Origin: Marsupella aquatica
Taxonomy: Eukaryota > Marchantiophyta
Direction: 5' to 3'
Assembly (NCBI GenBank): GCA_973895155.1
Contig: OZ316898.1
Coordinates: 12,586,001-12,650,000 of the forward strand
Length of the DNA stretch: 64,000 nt
How positions within the stretch are numbered: the stretch's first letter is position 1; each line of letters starts with the position of its first letter. The position numbers and the translations under genes were made by a program. The notes under the pieces were generated by a model. It saw only the letters and a list, made by a program, of their open reading frames with translations. It ran no database searches and was not told the DNA's origin. This document shows, piece after piece, positions 36,375 to 61,156 of the stretch.

Positions 36375-36400
36375 AACTAGGGTTTACTCTAACCCTAGTT
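36375..36400. repeat. Short hairpin with telo-box-like arms
   Basis: Ten-base arms AACTAGGGTT and AACCCTAGTT are separated by six bases. The arms contain a TAGGGTT/AACCCTA string like the plant telo-box. With no gene next to it, it may be chance. Confidence 0.4.
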
Positions 36401-37105
36401 GAAGAGATTGGTCCTTATCTCTCCAAGTTCTATGTGGTGTGAGAACACACACATGAGAGTTCTCAGGAGAGAACACATAGCATAGCAGCAAGAGATGAGA
36501 GCTTGAAAAGATGAGAGCTATGGTGATGCTTGAGTAGACACATAACCGTTATTAAAGTTTGGTCTTCCCGTGGACGTAGCCGACCTTGAGGAGAACCACA
36601 TAATTATTGAGCAAGTGTATGTTTGGAGTATTTTTCCTGATCTGATTTCTCCCCACATTAAAGCGGGCCCACAAGGGACTAGCAAAAAGCTAGGCTCCTG
36701 ATTAAACCAATGCCCAAACAAGATTGAAGGCAAGCCCAAACCAATTCCAAAGGTGCATCTCATAGGATCATGCTTGAAAGGGGTGTAATGCAGTCAAAAA
36801 TCACTTGGTGAACATGGTTTCATTGGACCATCCAAAATTACTCTCTTCAAGGCAGGAACTGTGCTCCACACATCCTTGGGCAGGCTTGAAAGGGGAGAGT
36901 ATGTTTCATTCTCAACTATCTTCCATGACATAGTCAAAGAGGAAATTAGTCTATTTAAGATCCACAATGAAGCAATAAGCCAAGCTAGCCAGAAGCCACC
37001 TATGCACAACTGCCATCCACACACAACTACCAAGGAACAAACATGGAGCAGTTGTGATTAGGGTACATGTTAAGTAACAACTCTGGAAATTATGTTAAAA
37101 AGGTG

Positions 37106-37110
37106 AAAAT
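37106..37110. repeat. Target-site duplication AAAAT, left copy (copia element 2)
   Basis: AAAAT precedes the left LTR at 37111 and recurs at 44011-44015, right after the right LTR. Confidence 0.85.
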
Positions 37111-37220
37111 TGTTAGACTCTACCTTGACCGGACGACCGGACCAGCCGGTCACCCTGGTCCCACTATATGTACTTCTATTCACGACTATACACATGATCA
37201 TTCTGACTCATACTCCAACA
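37111..37220 (+). repeat. 5' LTR of copia element 2 (110 bp)
   Basis: This very short LTR begins TGTTAGACTC and ends ACTCCAACA. It is identical to 43901-44010. A GACCGG...CCGGTC stem within it could fold in the RNA. Confidence 0.95.
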
Positions 37221-37238
37221 CGTTATCAGCACGAAAGC
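37221..37238 (+). other. Probable primer-binding site (element 2)
   Basis: CGTTATCAGCACGAAAGC lies directly after the 5' LTR. It keeps the TATCAG core of the initiator-Met-type site but differs on both sides. Position is the main support; the exact primer tRNA is uncertain. Confidence 0.6.
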
Positions 37239-38881
37239 TTAACGAGAGGAGAGCGCACAGAGAGGATCGAGAAGTAAAGGGAAAGAGACAAGAGCAAAGG
37301 GGATCCACCGTTACTTTTGAGAGCCTGTGCCTCGCGATTTGATCGATAAGGATTGCAGGAAACGAAAGAGAAAATCAAGAAAAGGACCGCGAGCAGAAAC
37401 GAACGAAAAAAAAAGGGAAAGAAAGGCAGCCCGATGCGCTAAGGACATCGCAAATAGAAGGCGAAGAAGATCAGGCCATACACAGATAAGACAGAGAGCA
37501 AGAAGGGAAGAGATTAATCTAGCAAGAAGAGAAGCCAGAGAAGAAACGAAATCTCATAAGGAATGAGAGACAAAACGAGAAGGAGACAGGGACGCAGCAT
37601 GCCCGACGTTGAACCCAATCGAATCAGAAAAGGTTGCAGAAAATGAAAAGGGGCATAAGGACATCGAGAAGGAATTAGAGAGTAGAAACACAACGAGGCC
37701 ATAAAATCTTCTGAAAATCGAAGGAGAGTGGTAAGCAATGCAAAGCGAAGGGGTTCGATAGGGATGAACCGAGAAATGATGCCTGAATCGAAAGCAAAAG
37801 AAGCAGCACATAAGAAGCATCGATAGCCCTCAGAGTCTCAGAAGATACCTAGGACCCATTGAGTTTGCCACGAAGTTGCAAGACACTCTGAGATCTAGGA
37901 GAAGCTCGCAGATCTAGGAGCGACCCATCCACATCGAAGAATTGGAGGAAGGCGCAGCGAATCGATCGAGGCAGGAGAGAAAACATTAAGAAATCAGTTT
38001 ACGAGGGAGGAGAATTGAAATGGAAAGATAAGGACCACCAGCAGAGAGAGACCGAAACAGAAATTGATGCAATTTCAGTTGAGGCCTTCTTGACGAGAGA
38101 TCGAGCGCGAGCGAGTTATTTATATGAGGAGATAGATTGCCGAACTGGGATACAAAAGATCGATAAGGCAGCGAGAGGCCACACCCTCGAGAACAGCAGT
38201 GAATGAAAGAAACAGAGAAACGTTTGAGAAGATCGGTCAGCCTGATGCGCCGCATTTAAGGTGTTTCACAAAACCACGAGGCGCGTCCGAATTCTAAACT
38301 TCCATGGGAAACAAAAATTAAAAGGGCACTTGAAAGAAGGGCCGAAAGTAGGGAGACACCGAAAACAGCGAGAGGGCAAAATGAGCAATAGAGAGCAACC
38401 ATAAGGACCATAGACGGAAGGCCACGACTGCTAACGAGACCAGAAGGTCAAAAGGAGCGGCAAATGAGGGAGAAAGCGCAACCTGAAGGCCCAAAAACAT
38501 CGACAAAACGTCGAAGAAACTCCACAACCGCTAAGTGCACGCTCCATAACCGCAAATAACCGCAAAACCCTCGTTAATTGCAAACTCCATCAAAGAGATT
38601 TAATTTACGAAGCAGAAAGTGCACTTAACCAAGTCACGAGTAAATTACCACCAATAACTGCACAAACTGCAAAACCTCATTACTGCATAGCTTAACAAAG
38701 GAAAAAGATAATACAAAGGAAACCTTGCAGTTATACATTCACAAAGAAAACCAACTTAATAAGTGCAAACCTAAATTCTGCAAAAACCCAAACATTCCTG
38801 CTTTACTCGCCAGTGACCTAGATTGATCTCCTCAACCCTTTCTCCACTATTGCATGCGGCAAATGTGCATTGTCTTTTGAC

Positions 38882-38899
38882 TATATATATTATATATAA
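38882..38899 (+). promoter_or_regulatory. TATA-like tract just upstream of gag (element 2)
   Basis: An 18-base alternation of T and A lies about 37-54 bases before the gag ATG at 38936. It could act as an internal core promoter, or be a simple AT repeat. No initiator or transcript evidence is available. Confidence 0.3.
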
Positions 38900-38935
38900 A
38901 CACGCACACCACCGTTGCACGCCAGGACCTTAGAG

Positions 38936-41900
38936 ATGGCCAACCTTGAGAAACTCAACTTCCCCGCCCTAGAAATAGATGGCGGCAACTACCTAGAATG
39001 GTCCATGAACCTAAAAGAAAACCTAACCTCGCTAACCATACTCCCAGCCATAGGGATGGCTCAACCTATACTAGCTGGCGAACCCCAACCAGACCCGTTA
39101 ACTAAAGCCAATGAATCTAAGGCCCTAGTATTCCTTAGACGCCATATCCATAGATTCCTACAAAGACAATACATGCACCTCTCAACCCCTCGTGAACTAT
39201 GGACAGCGCTCCAAACCCGATTCGACCACCAAAAACTGGTCGAACTACCTAAAGCCAGGCAAGACTTGCTAAACCTGCGAGTCCAGGACTTTACCTCTAT
39301 TTCAGCCTACAATAGCGAACTCTTTAGAATAACCTCAACCCTCGCACTATGTGGCGAGCCAGTTACGGACAAGGATCTGCTAGAGAAGACCTTGTCGACA
39401 TTTCATTCATCGAATGTGTGGCTATCAACACAATACCGAAACATGAAGTTCGGGCAATACTCCGAGCTCATAGCCCACCTTCTAGTCACAAAGAGAAACC
39501 AAGAACTCCTTTTAGTTAACTCTAGAAAACGTCCTGCGGGCACACTGCCCTCAGGATCACAGAGTGAAACACATCTTACAGACACCGTTGAACCCTCCAC
39601 ATCAAGGCAGGGCATTAAGCGCAGTAGGAATGACAACCATAGAAACAACCCCAAAAGGGGGAGTTTCTTTAACCAACGCCCACAACACAATTTCAGACGG
39701 CCCTTTAGTGGACGTGGAGGACGCGGCGGACGCGGAGGACGAGGTGGACGCGGCGGTGGTAGAGCATATAACAACAACCGTAGAAATGATTGGTCACAAT
39801 CCCGACCACAACGAGAACGCCCAAAATGCCATGCATGTGGCATGACCAACCACCTAGCCAGAAACTGCAGAATCCCGCAACTCCTTAAAGAGCTATATCA
39901 ACGATCCCTCAGGGACGGACAAACCTCTAGGGCACCACCCCGTGAAACCCACGGGGCGTTTATGGAGTCTAGCGACCCATTCCAAGACTTTTCAGACCTC
40001 CCTGCCCAACCCGAAGCACACTTAGTGGCAAGTAGCTCCACTACACCAGATTTAAATAGCCCAAGCACATGTATTATCGACAGTGCGACCACGCATACTA
40101 TCCTCAGGGATAGGCACCTTTTCCAAAAGATTACACCCTCACGTAGATCCCTGACCACTATAAATGGCCCTAGCCAAATAGAAGAAGGCTTCGGCCCAGC
40201 GTCCATTAGACTACCATAGGGTACAGCGATTCACATAGAATCTGCCATTTTCGCCCCGAACGCAACCCGTAATCTCCTCAGTTTTAGAGATATACGAGCA
40301 AATGGACTACATGTCCAGACGGGCGACACAAGAGACCAGGAAGTGATACACTTGGTTGAAAATACCCCTACGGGGAAAATCATTAAAGAAACACTTTTCT
40401 CGTATCCTTGCGGGTTTTATGTAACACATATTGAATGCCTGCATAACAATGCCCAAACAAGTGAATTGCCCGCACTTTGGCATGCACGCCTCGGCCACCC
40501 CGGCCAATCAATGCTAACCAAAATAATTAAGAATTCAAGTGGCATTCCAATCAATACACGCCACATCCCAGCTAGCACCCCATGCACTGCATGCTCATGC
40601 GACAAATTAATAACAAGGCCCACGGCATCAAAATTGCCAACCAACATACCCAAATTCTTGGAAATAATCCACGCCGATGTTTGCGGGCCAATTAACCCAC
40701 CGAGCGGACCATTCCGCTACTTTATGGTATTAATCGACGCATCAACTAAATGGTCAAATGTGACACTGCTTTCAACGAGGAACATGGTTATACCTCGTAT
40801 TCTGGCGCAAATCCTGCGCGTGAAAGCACAATTCCCCGATCACCCCATTAAGACACTAAGGGTAGACAATGCAGGGGAATTCACATCCGAAACATTTGAT
40901 GACTTTTGCACATCACTTGGCATAGACGTACAATATCCTGTACCTCACGTGCATTTTCAAAACGGATTAGCTGAAGCGGTCATTAAACGCCTTCAATTAA
41001 TTGCACGCCCATTACTAATGCAATCAAAACTCTCCGTCTCAACATGGGGACACGCCATATTACAGGCTAATGCATTAATCCAATACCGCCCATCGGCCTT
41101 TAATACCTATAGCCCATACCAAATTGCTAATGGTATTAAACCTGACCTATCACATCTTCGTTCATTTGGATGTCAAGTAATGGTCCCCATTACTCCACCC
41201 AAACGAACCAAGATGGGACCCCAACGACAGTTGGGAATATACATCAGATTCGACTCTCCGTCCATAATCCGATATATGGAGCCAACAACTAGCGACGTTT
41301 TTAAATCTAGATTCCTAGATTGCCATTTTGACGAGCATTTTGACGAACATGTTTATCCACAGTTAGTAACCCCTGAACACCCACAACCACCTTTGGAGTG
41401 GGAAAGACACTTGCCATTTTGGCAAGACCTTAGACGAATCAAGGGGAGAAAGAAGTTCAAAGAATTCTGCAACTCCACAAGATTGTGGAAGAACTTCCTG
41501 ACGCTTTCGTTGACACATCACAACTTACCCGCTCACATATTCCAGCTGCGAGAGCATCTGCCCGCATCGAATTATCAAATGAGCCAGCAAGTACATCCCA
41601 ACCTCGTGCAAAACGAGGTAGACCCTTGGGATCAAAAGATAAACAACCACGAAGACGTGGTTCATCTATACCACCTTCACCTGATGTCGATCATACCGAA
41701 TCCACAACTCATGAAGAGATTTCTATCCACTATGCACATACCGGTACGATGTGGGATAGAAATACTACTTCAATAGATGATGCTTTTGCATTAATGGTGG
41801 CAACACATATCACTGACGATACACCCGAACCAATATCTATCTTAGAATGCCAAAACAGACCAGATTGGCCTGAATGGCAAAAAGCTATAAATGGAGAATT

Positions 41901-43587
41901 AGATTCCCTACTCAGCAGACACACTTTTGGCCCAGTCGAGCCAACACCACAAGACGTACACCTAATTGGCTACAAATGGACATTTGTCCGCAAAAGAAAT
42001 GATAAAGGCCAAGTTGTACGCTATAAAGCACGTCTGGTAGGGAAATGATTTACCCAACAACCGAGAATTCATTACGATGAAACTTATTCACCGGTTATGG
42101 ACAGCACAACATTCCGATACCTTATCGGATTTGCCATTTTCCACCAACTACAAATGCGACAACTAGATGTTGCAACTGCATATTTATATGGAACTTTAGA
42201 CACTTGTCTATACATGCGATCACCTCCTGAATTAGAACAACGACGCCGAGCTTTAGCTCAAGGCGCTAAATCGCATATTCCATATTTACATAAGATTATA
42301 ACACAATTATCTCAAGTTACACCTCATGTGTCATCTACACATGTAACTCATAATAACGACACCGCTGTGTCAACCGTACGGAATACTCGCTGCGGACTAG
42401 CTATCCGCATGTTGAAGGCATTATATGGCCTGAAACAAAGTGGCAGAGTATGGTATCAAAGATTTACTGATGAAATGATTACCATGGGTTTTTCCCATGA
42501 TGCCATTACACCATGTTTATTTATTAAACATGTGGATGATGAATATGTCATCGTTTCTATTTATGTTGATGACTTAAATATATTTGGGACACCCCAATTG
42601 ACAGAAGATACTATTACTAGTCTTAAATCAACATTTGAGATGAAAGACCTTGGACATACAAACTTTTGCTTAGGCTTACAACTAGAGATCCTACCCACTG
42701 GCATGATGCTCCATCAGACAACACAAACTGAAAAGATCCTAAAACAGTTCAATATGAACCTAGCATACCCATTGACGTCACCAATGGTTGTACGTTCATT
42801 AGAAAACAATACTGATGTTTTTCGCAAACGCGAAGAACATGAACCACTATTAGGACCAGAAACACCGTATCTTTCCGCGATAGGAGCATTAATGTATCTA
42901 GCAAATCAGACACGACCAGACATTGCATTTGCAGTTAACTTACTAGCCAGACATAGTGCAACTCCCACAGCAAGACACTGGAATGGAGTTAAGCACGTAT
43001 TTAGGTATCTGCGTGGCACCACCGATACAGGGTTATTTTACCCATTCGGTGCAAACCACGAGCTCATAGGATATGCGGATGCCGGATATCTCTCCGACAC
43101 TGATACCGCAAAATCCCAAACTGAATATGTTTTTACCATAGGGGGTACCACTTTTTCTTGGAAAAGCGTGAAACAGACCCTAACAGCAACCTCATCGAAT
43201 CACTCAGAAATCGTAGCTCTACATGAGGCTAGTCGTGAAGCCGTTTGGTTATGATCCTTTATAAACCACATTAACACCAAATGCGGCCTACCACCACTAA
43301 CGAAGCCTACTAACATTTTTGAGGATAACACAGCATGTATACAGCAGATCACAAAAGGATTCATCAAAGGCGATCGCGTGAAGCATATAGCTCCGAAGTT
43401 TTTCTACACCCACGAATTACATGGAAAAGAGATCAACATTTTGCAGATTTCAAGTGCAGACAACTGTGCGGATCTCTTCACCAAATCACTATCGCCATCA
43501 GTTCATCACCGACACTGCCAGGCGATTGGACTACGGAGCGTGCGACGCATGATGACCGTGGAGGCTACTGCTCCACATGATACTTGA
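38936..43587 (+). pseudogene. Copia gag-pol with three internal stops and one frameshift (element 2)
   Basis: From the ATG at 38936 the frame gives gag, a Gly/Arg-rich stretch, a zinc knuckle CHACGMTNHLARNC at about 39828-39869 and the protease motif DSATTH near 40078, then stops at TAG 40217-40219. The same frame resumes with the gag-pre-integrase and integrase domains (WHARLGHPG, HADVCGPI, VDNAGEF, NGLAEAVIKR). A change to another frame is needed between about 41425 and 41485, consistent with loss of one base. The region after it reads to TGA 42046-42048, then reverse transcriptase (YVDDLNIFG at about 42558) and RNase H up to TGA 43252-43254, and finally a C-terminal piece ending at 43587. 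The long frame reported from further upstream at 38915 begins at a non-ATG codon. All three stops differ from a sense codon by one C-to-T change. Confidence 0.93.
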
Positions 43588-43887
43588 TGATACTGACGAT
43601 ATGCTGTTGACGACCCACTGATGAAACAAATGTTGAAGCTAGATTTACTATAGCATCTAACTTTATACACAATTGACATTTAATTACGACGAGGACTATT
43701 AGGCTGCACTCTTTTTCCTTTAGCACTCATATTTTTTCTCTGCTACACTAGTAGAGTTTTTACTAAGCTAGAGTTGATAAAGGTTTTTTAATGAGGCAAC
43801 CTACCTCGCTTGTACTTATATCATGTATTTTCTATGAACATGATATAATAGGTATAGTCTATGTTGTCTATATAGTTGTCACTATAT

Positions 43888-43900
43888 ATCCAAAGGGGAG
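43888..43900 (+). other. Polypurine tract of copia element 2
   Basis: CAAAGGGGAG directly precedes the 3' LTR at 43901, the expected place for the plus-strand primer. Confidence 0.85.
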
Positions 43901-44010
43901 TGTTAGACTCTACCTTGACCGGACGACCGGACCAGCCGGTCACCCTGGTCCCACTATATGTACTTCTATTCACGACTATACACATGATCATTCTGACTCA
44001 TACTCCAACA
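43901..44010 (+). repeat. 3' LTR of copia element 2 (110 bp)
   Basis: No difference from the 5' LTR at 37111-37220 was found over 110 bases. It is followed by AAAAT at 44011-44015, the right target duplication. Confidence 0.95.
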
Positions 44011-44015
44011 AAAAT
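44011..44015. repeat. Target-site duplication AAAAT, right copy (copia element 2)
   Basis: This matches 37106-37110. The site is A/T-rich, so five matching bases alone are weak, but their exact positions against both LTR ends make the case. Confidence 0.85.
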
Positions 44016-45930
44016 TTATTTATTTTTTAGTGTTTTAAGTATTTTCATAGGTGAAAATGATATTGGACACCACTAAAACTAGTAACGAAAGGAGAGCACT
44101 GCTTCAGTTTACAGAATGGTTACACATCTAGGGGGAGAGCTTACATCTCCACCTGGTACTATTTGCAAGTATTAATCAAGCAAACCTTAAATGATGTCAT
44201 AGCAAATGAATTGATGGGAGGCTAGGGACTTTATGGAGAAAATAAGATGGACTAGTGGCGGAACGGGCCAGTGGACAAAGCATATGATCAGAATCAAGAA
44301 GGCAATTTGTACATCCCACAACTGGCCTGTGTAATACCTACACCCTAAGATATAATATAGAGCAACCTGAAAAGCATCTGGTCAAAGTTAGGCACACCAA
44401 AGGGCACCCCAAAAATGCTGATGCATGCCCTCAGCCCAAATGTTATTCTAACGGGGGAGATAATAGAGTTTGGGAGTGGATGGAGAACCAGACCCCACAA
44501 GGAGGGCAAGCTGGTCTACAACGTGGATATTTATAAGCATCCCCAAGAACCAATTTGAAAAGTTATTGTTAGCAAGAAAGAGAAACAAGCGACTGGAAAT
44601 TCCATTGAGGAGGCCCGGATTGCCCCTGAATTGCCCATGAAAGATGGCCCATCAAACAACGCCAACCAAATAGATAGGAAGAGGATTCCCCTGCCAAATG
44701 CCAGTCTCAGACAGAATGGAAATGGTCACGTATAGTAAGAACCAAGATTGAGGTGGCCAGGATAGAACAAAGGGATTGAGTAGAAATATGGGCAAAAGGA
44801 GATGAGATGCCATCTCCTCCCAGCATCCCAGAGCTCCTCAAACATCACTGGGTGAGAGATGGAGTTGAATGCATTACTAGTGGCCCCAGCCACCTGTATA
44901 ACCATCCAATTGAGGTGGATATCTATGATTGGGCGGGCGTAGGACATGCACTACGCACTCCCAACTGCCATGGGTGACCACCCCAAACTGGTGAGGAAAA
45001 AGGTGTGGTGCAAATATTGACCTGTACAAATCATCTTCTAGACCCGCCAACTGGTGAGGAAAAGGTGTGGTGCAGATATTGAGCTGTAAAAATCATCTTC
45101 TAGACCCGAAGTAAAAACGTACTCTGAATAACACAAGATGATCCCTAATGAGCCGATCTGAAAACCAAAATCAATATCGAATAAAATTTACAGAGCGTAG
45201 GTCAGCATAAAACTGTTCTTCAACCAACCATGCAGGTCCTACTATTGAATCTCAATGTCCTTCCCAGATATTTGGAACTACGCTATTCAAGCCTGCCATC
45301 CCATGATCTAGAGAAACTTGGCTGTCCATTACCTGTCCTCGATCCTGTCCTTTCTGCGCTCTGGATGTCAATCATACAGGAGCACCAAACTTAGCCGAAA
45401 CCCAATCCGAATGCACTTCAGAGAAATCCTCTGAAATTTCAGTCAGTCAAACATGGAAGGTACACTTTGTATGTTTTACATTCACCTCTAACGTACAATC
45501 ATCATGAACAACTTTTCCCTATATTAATCGTTGTGTACGTGGGCCTTTACCTTGCCCTAGATTGGGTCCGCTTGATTACTGTGTAGCAGCAGAAACATCA
45601 AATCACGTAAGTCCTTATAATTTTTGAAGTGATTGTACAGGAGATTGAAGAGAATGCGTTGCTGCCACAGAGGTTCACAGAGCATAAGGCTACGGAAAGA
45701 ATGTCAGCCTCGTTTCTTTCCATGTCATTCACGCAAGCGGACGGGTCCTTACTGTATTTATTAGATTCATGTGTACTCATTACAAAGTTTTGCATCTAGC
45801 TATTTGTAGAGGAGAAAAAATGCCTTCATTACTAGACGGATAGCTCAGGCATGAAGTAGTTGGTACAGAAAACTGTTGCCCTTGTAAGCTGAAATTTGGG
45901 GGTCCACACTGTCTCGGTCCGCTTGGTCAT
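44016..45930. other. Intergenic region between copia element 2 and the first aminotransferase
   Basis: No recognised gene. A 63-bp tandem duplication lies at 44986-45108. The final few hundred bases should contain the 3' UTR of alanine aminotransferase A. Confidence 0.5.
44986..45108. repeat. 63-bp tandem duplication
   Basis: Two copies start at 44986 and 45049 with AACTGGTGAGGAAAA and end in ATCATCTTCTAGACCCG. They differ by a one-base length change and a few substitutions. Confidence 0.85.
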
Positions 45931-51970
<6,040 letters not shown>

Positions 51971-54900
51971 CGTTTCACCTTCTGTCCTAAGCACTAGCAC
52001 CACTGCAATCGGAAGCAGAAGCTTTCTCCAGGATTCAAGTTTTCTCTAGGAAGCAAGTTTGCCTTTGTTTTGCTCCGTAAACTCCTGGTCCTGCTCCAAA
52101 TGCATGCTCCAAAGCAGGACGTCTATACTCTGTTGGATGGGTCTGCTTTCGTTTTTCAAGGCAAAAAAATAAAATAAACTCCTGGTCCTGCTCTGTAAGC
52201 TGCTCCGGCCCCTCTTCGTGGTGTGTCCGTCATACTAATGACTATCTCACACGTCTCCAAATACCTGATTCCCTACTCTCCGTACTCGTGGCCTTTTGCA
52301 GACTGGAGAAGCATTATCCTCGTGGTTATCTTGACGCACGTGCCTCCGTCATCATCCCTCGTCCGATTTGGCTTCTCCGAACCAGTTAAGTAATACGGCA
52401 CCAACTATACTTGTCGCTCTAGCATCTATGATTCAGAGCATTTTCTGCCCCAGTACCGTACCATGTTTTGCTTTGTTCACACGGCACATGAGAGGACTGT
52501 TCGGTCCCACCAATGCACGTAAGGAAGAGACAGGGAGTCAAGGTTGTCCGCAGACATCATGGCATTGCACGAAACTCCTGTTTTACACGACAATTAATCT
52601 ATCAATGTTGCACTTTTCTCACGTTTGGACCCGCATTTCGTATCATGTAAGCATCAAGAGAATATTCCTGTACAGAAGATAACAAGAAGTTTTTGATTGG
52701 TCACATCTAAACGGGACTGAACCTGGTCTCAATTTCGTCGCTCCTAACTTGTCGTTAAACAACCTGTCGAGCGAGAACTAGTGGAACAACCAGCAAGAAG
52801 CAAGTCTCGGGATGCTTAAATTGTAGGCCGGAAGATCGGAATTGAATTGCTGTAGGGATTCTCCATTTCTTACCTGGTTTGCTTTCAGATCTTACGATGC
52901 GCTTTGGATAGAGAACTACGCCTATGTTTCTGCTGATCAAAGGCCAAATGAATTGAACCTCCTTGTGTAGTTGAAACGGTGCACACAAGACACTGAAGTT
53001 GTTCTGTCCGGTCCTGGAACTTCTAAGATCGTGCAATTTGCAGTCTTGGTTGTCGAGCGAATCTAGACTTCCGCTGCAACGATGAATCAAAGGTAACTGA
53101 TGAAGGTGACCCACCATATTCATCATTCAGAGCTGCAGCAACTGCACATCATTATGTTGCATTACAGACTACACTTTCAATCTTATCCTAGTGTGTCTAT
53201 GGCTCATCGGCTTTGCTGTCTCAGAAGATCGATATAATTCCAGACGTTCAAGAGCACGAGATTTATTCAAGGACTTGAATTACGTTTTGAGAAAATCCTC
53301 TTTAATGTTGTGGACAGCAAATTAACATGATCAGTGAACCTAAGATGAGCTGCTCTTGACAAGATGAAGTTCTGCAAAGTCCTCTCTATCCCCATCCCTC
53401 CTGAGAAATGCGTACCCACTACAGTAGTACATCCGAGCAAAGAAATCAACGCAACGTTTAGAATCTAGCTCGATCTCCCAATTATGTGCAATCAAGGCAG
53501 AATTTAGCTCGATCAAACAGTGCAGAATAAACCCCAACTCAAAGAATGTGCGAATTAAGATCAGATGGGTATCGTAGACTGGTTCACGAGATTTTGCTTA
53601 ATGCTTGTGAGGACTCTAGACGAGGGTTGAGAAGGCACTCAACAATTTTGTCTTTCCCGGTAAAGTGAGGATTTGTTCACTTCACAAAAATTCCTTATGC
53701 GCATCTGGTCTCCTACTTTTTACTTCCTCTGTTGGGTCATCCTACGTCCAAAACTTTGCAACTTGAATAACAAGCCTCAACGGAAAAGCTTAATATTTTG
53801 TGACAAGTTATTTTCGTACCACGATCCAAAATTTCGAAACTCAGTTTTCACCTCTTTCTTTGAGCTATGAAGTACTGCAAAGGAAGGCTTTTTTCGCCTG
53901 GGGCGAATGGCAATTTCAATGTTGATCCTACACATCATTCACCACCAGATTGCTCAGCAAATGTCTCAGGGCTAGGGCCTTCATTGTACGTTACTATCAG
54001 CTTCATCAACAAACCAACAAATTCGAGATCGGTAGTGTAACAAGGGTATACAAGGGGAATCGACGTAGTTAAGGCCACGACGTTGCTACCAATAGAAAAG
54101 ACACTCACATTTCTTGCATGTTTGTAATACAAGCGGGCCATAGCACATTTTGTGATGGAAGGCTTAGCATGCAACCGTGGAAATGGTTATTCACCTACAT
54201 GCTCCAGTACCAAAACTTTCAGTCAGTCGGAAGTGGGCACCAGACAATGGGGTGTATTGTGATGCCTATTTGGTAAGCCCAGCATCCCGTTCCAATTTCT
54301 GGTGTGCCAAATGACAACAATTATCGAACAAAACGAAAAAGAGAACGCTTGGAGTACTACAATGAAGTGCACAGATTTCGATGCTGTGGCATCTCGACAA
54401 AACGGTGAAGTAGATACATAACTTCTTTTTCAATGTTTTGTATTGAAATCATCATCCGATCAATAACTTCTCAGTCTCAAGAGTATTTCAAAGTCCAACA
54501 AATGTTCGATCATACCAATTTCATCAGAATTGAGTATGTTAAAGGCCAAAGAATCAGACGTTGCTACGCTTAAAGTATGATACTGAGCCCCAAGATGTGG
54601 GCATAGTGTTGGGGCACAAAGAATAAACAGAGAGAAATGAATTCTTTCTAGCTTAGAAAATTTCCGTTGTTGCAAACCTCTCAGAAGCCCTTAAATGTTG
54701 GGATTTGTGCAAAACTGATCGATTCCTCCGATCATGATCCAGGGCAAACAGTGCGTCTCTGCTGTCGTGACAATCAGTTGTGTAGCCAGTATCGTTGAAA
54801 TCTTTAAGGTAGTAACGTCTAAGCAGTGACTGGCAAAGGGAATCGAGCCTGTCTAGGAGTGTCACTGACGAGACATTCCACATGTGAAACAGGAAAACTC

Positions 54901-55002
54901 TAGCAAACGAACTACAAAAAGAACGCAAAAAAAAAGCTGCTGGATCAGAGCACAGCACTGAGCCTTGAAAACTGCAATTTAGAGCGACAACTGAACTGGA
55001 AA
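51971..55002. other. Spacer between the tandem aminotransferase genes
   Basis: It contains the promoter of copy A and the 3' UTR of copy B. Short frames only; none with a family motif. I see no retroelement remnant that would suggest how the duplication arose. Confidence 0.5.

Positions 55003-61156
<6,154 letters not shown>

Larger units (their letters stand above)
32960..37105. other. Intergenic region between the two retrotransposons
   Basis: No host gene is recognised. The part around 35000-36000 is A/T-rich and holds the 51-bp inverted repeat at 35740-35971 together with several scattered GTGTGG/CCACAC-like strings. A 10-base stem (AACTAGGGTT/AACCCTAGTT) lies at 36375-36400. The remaining short frames on both strands show no motifs. 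Confidence 0.5.
37221..38935 (+). other. Long purine-rich leader of copia element 2
   Basis: About 1.7 kb separates the 5' LTR from the gag start. The first kilobase is strikingly purine-rich on the plus strand (runs of GAGAGGA, AAAGGGAAAGAGA, GAAGGCGAAGAAGA), then the composition shifts to A/C-rich. No frame with gag or pol motifs is present. A TATATATATTATATATAA tract at about 38882-38899 sits some 40 bases before the gag ATG. The leader may hold packaging signals or non-template sequence; it is unusually long for an element with 110-bp LTRs. Confidence 0.6.
37111..44010 (+). mobile_element. Ty1/copia LTR retrotransposon with degenerate gag-pol (element 2)
   Basis: This 6900-bp element lies on the plus strand between two identical 110-bp LTRs (37111-37220 and 43901-44010) flanked by AAAAT. 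It has a leader of about 1.7 kb, a gag-pol region (38936-43587) with copia domain order and a polypurine tract before the 3' LTR. Its coding sequence has three internal stops and one frameshift, so it should not be able to mobilise itself. It is clearly a different lineage from element 1: the LTRs are shorter, the leader is long, the protease motif reads DSATTH rather than DSGAS, and the pol sequence is diverged. Confidence 0.95.

Noticed and set aside
36518-37033. Minus-strand frames of about 80 codons before copia element 2
   Set aside because: They looked at first like retroelement remnants, but no gag, protease or polymerase motif is present.
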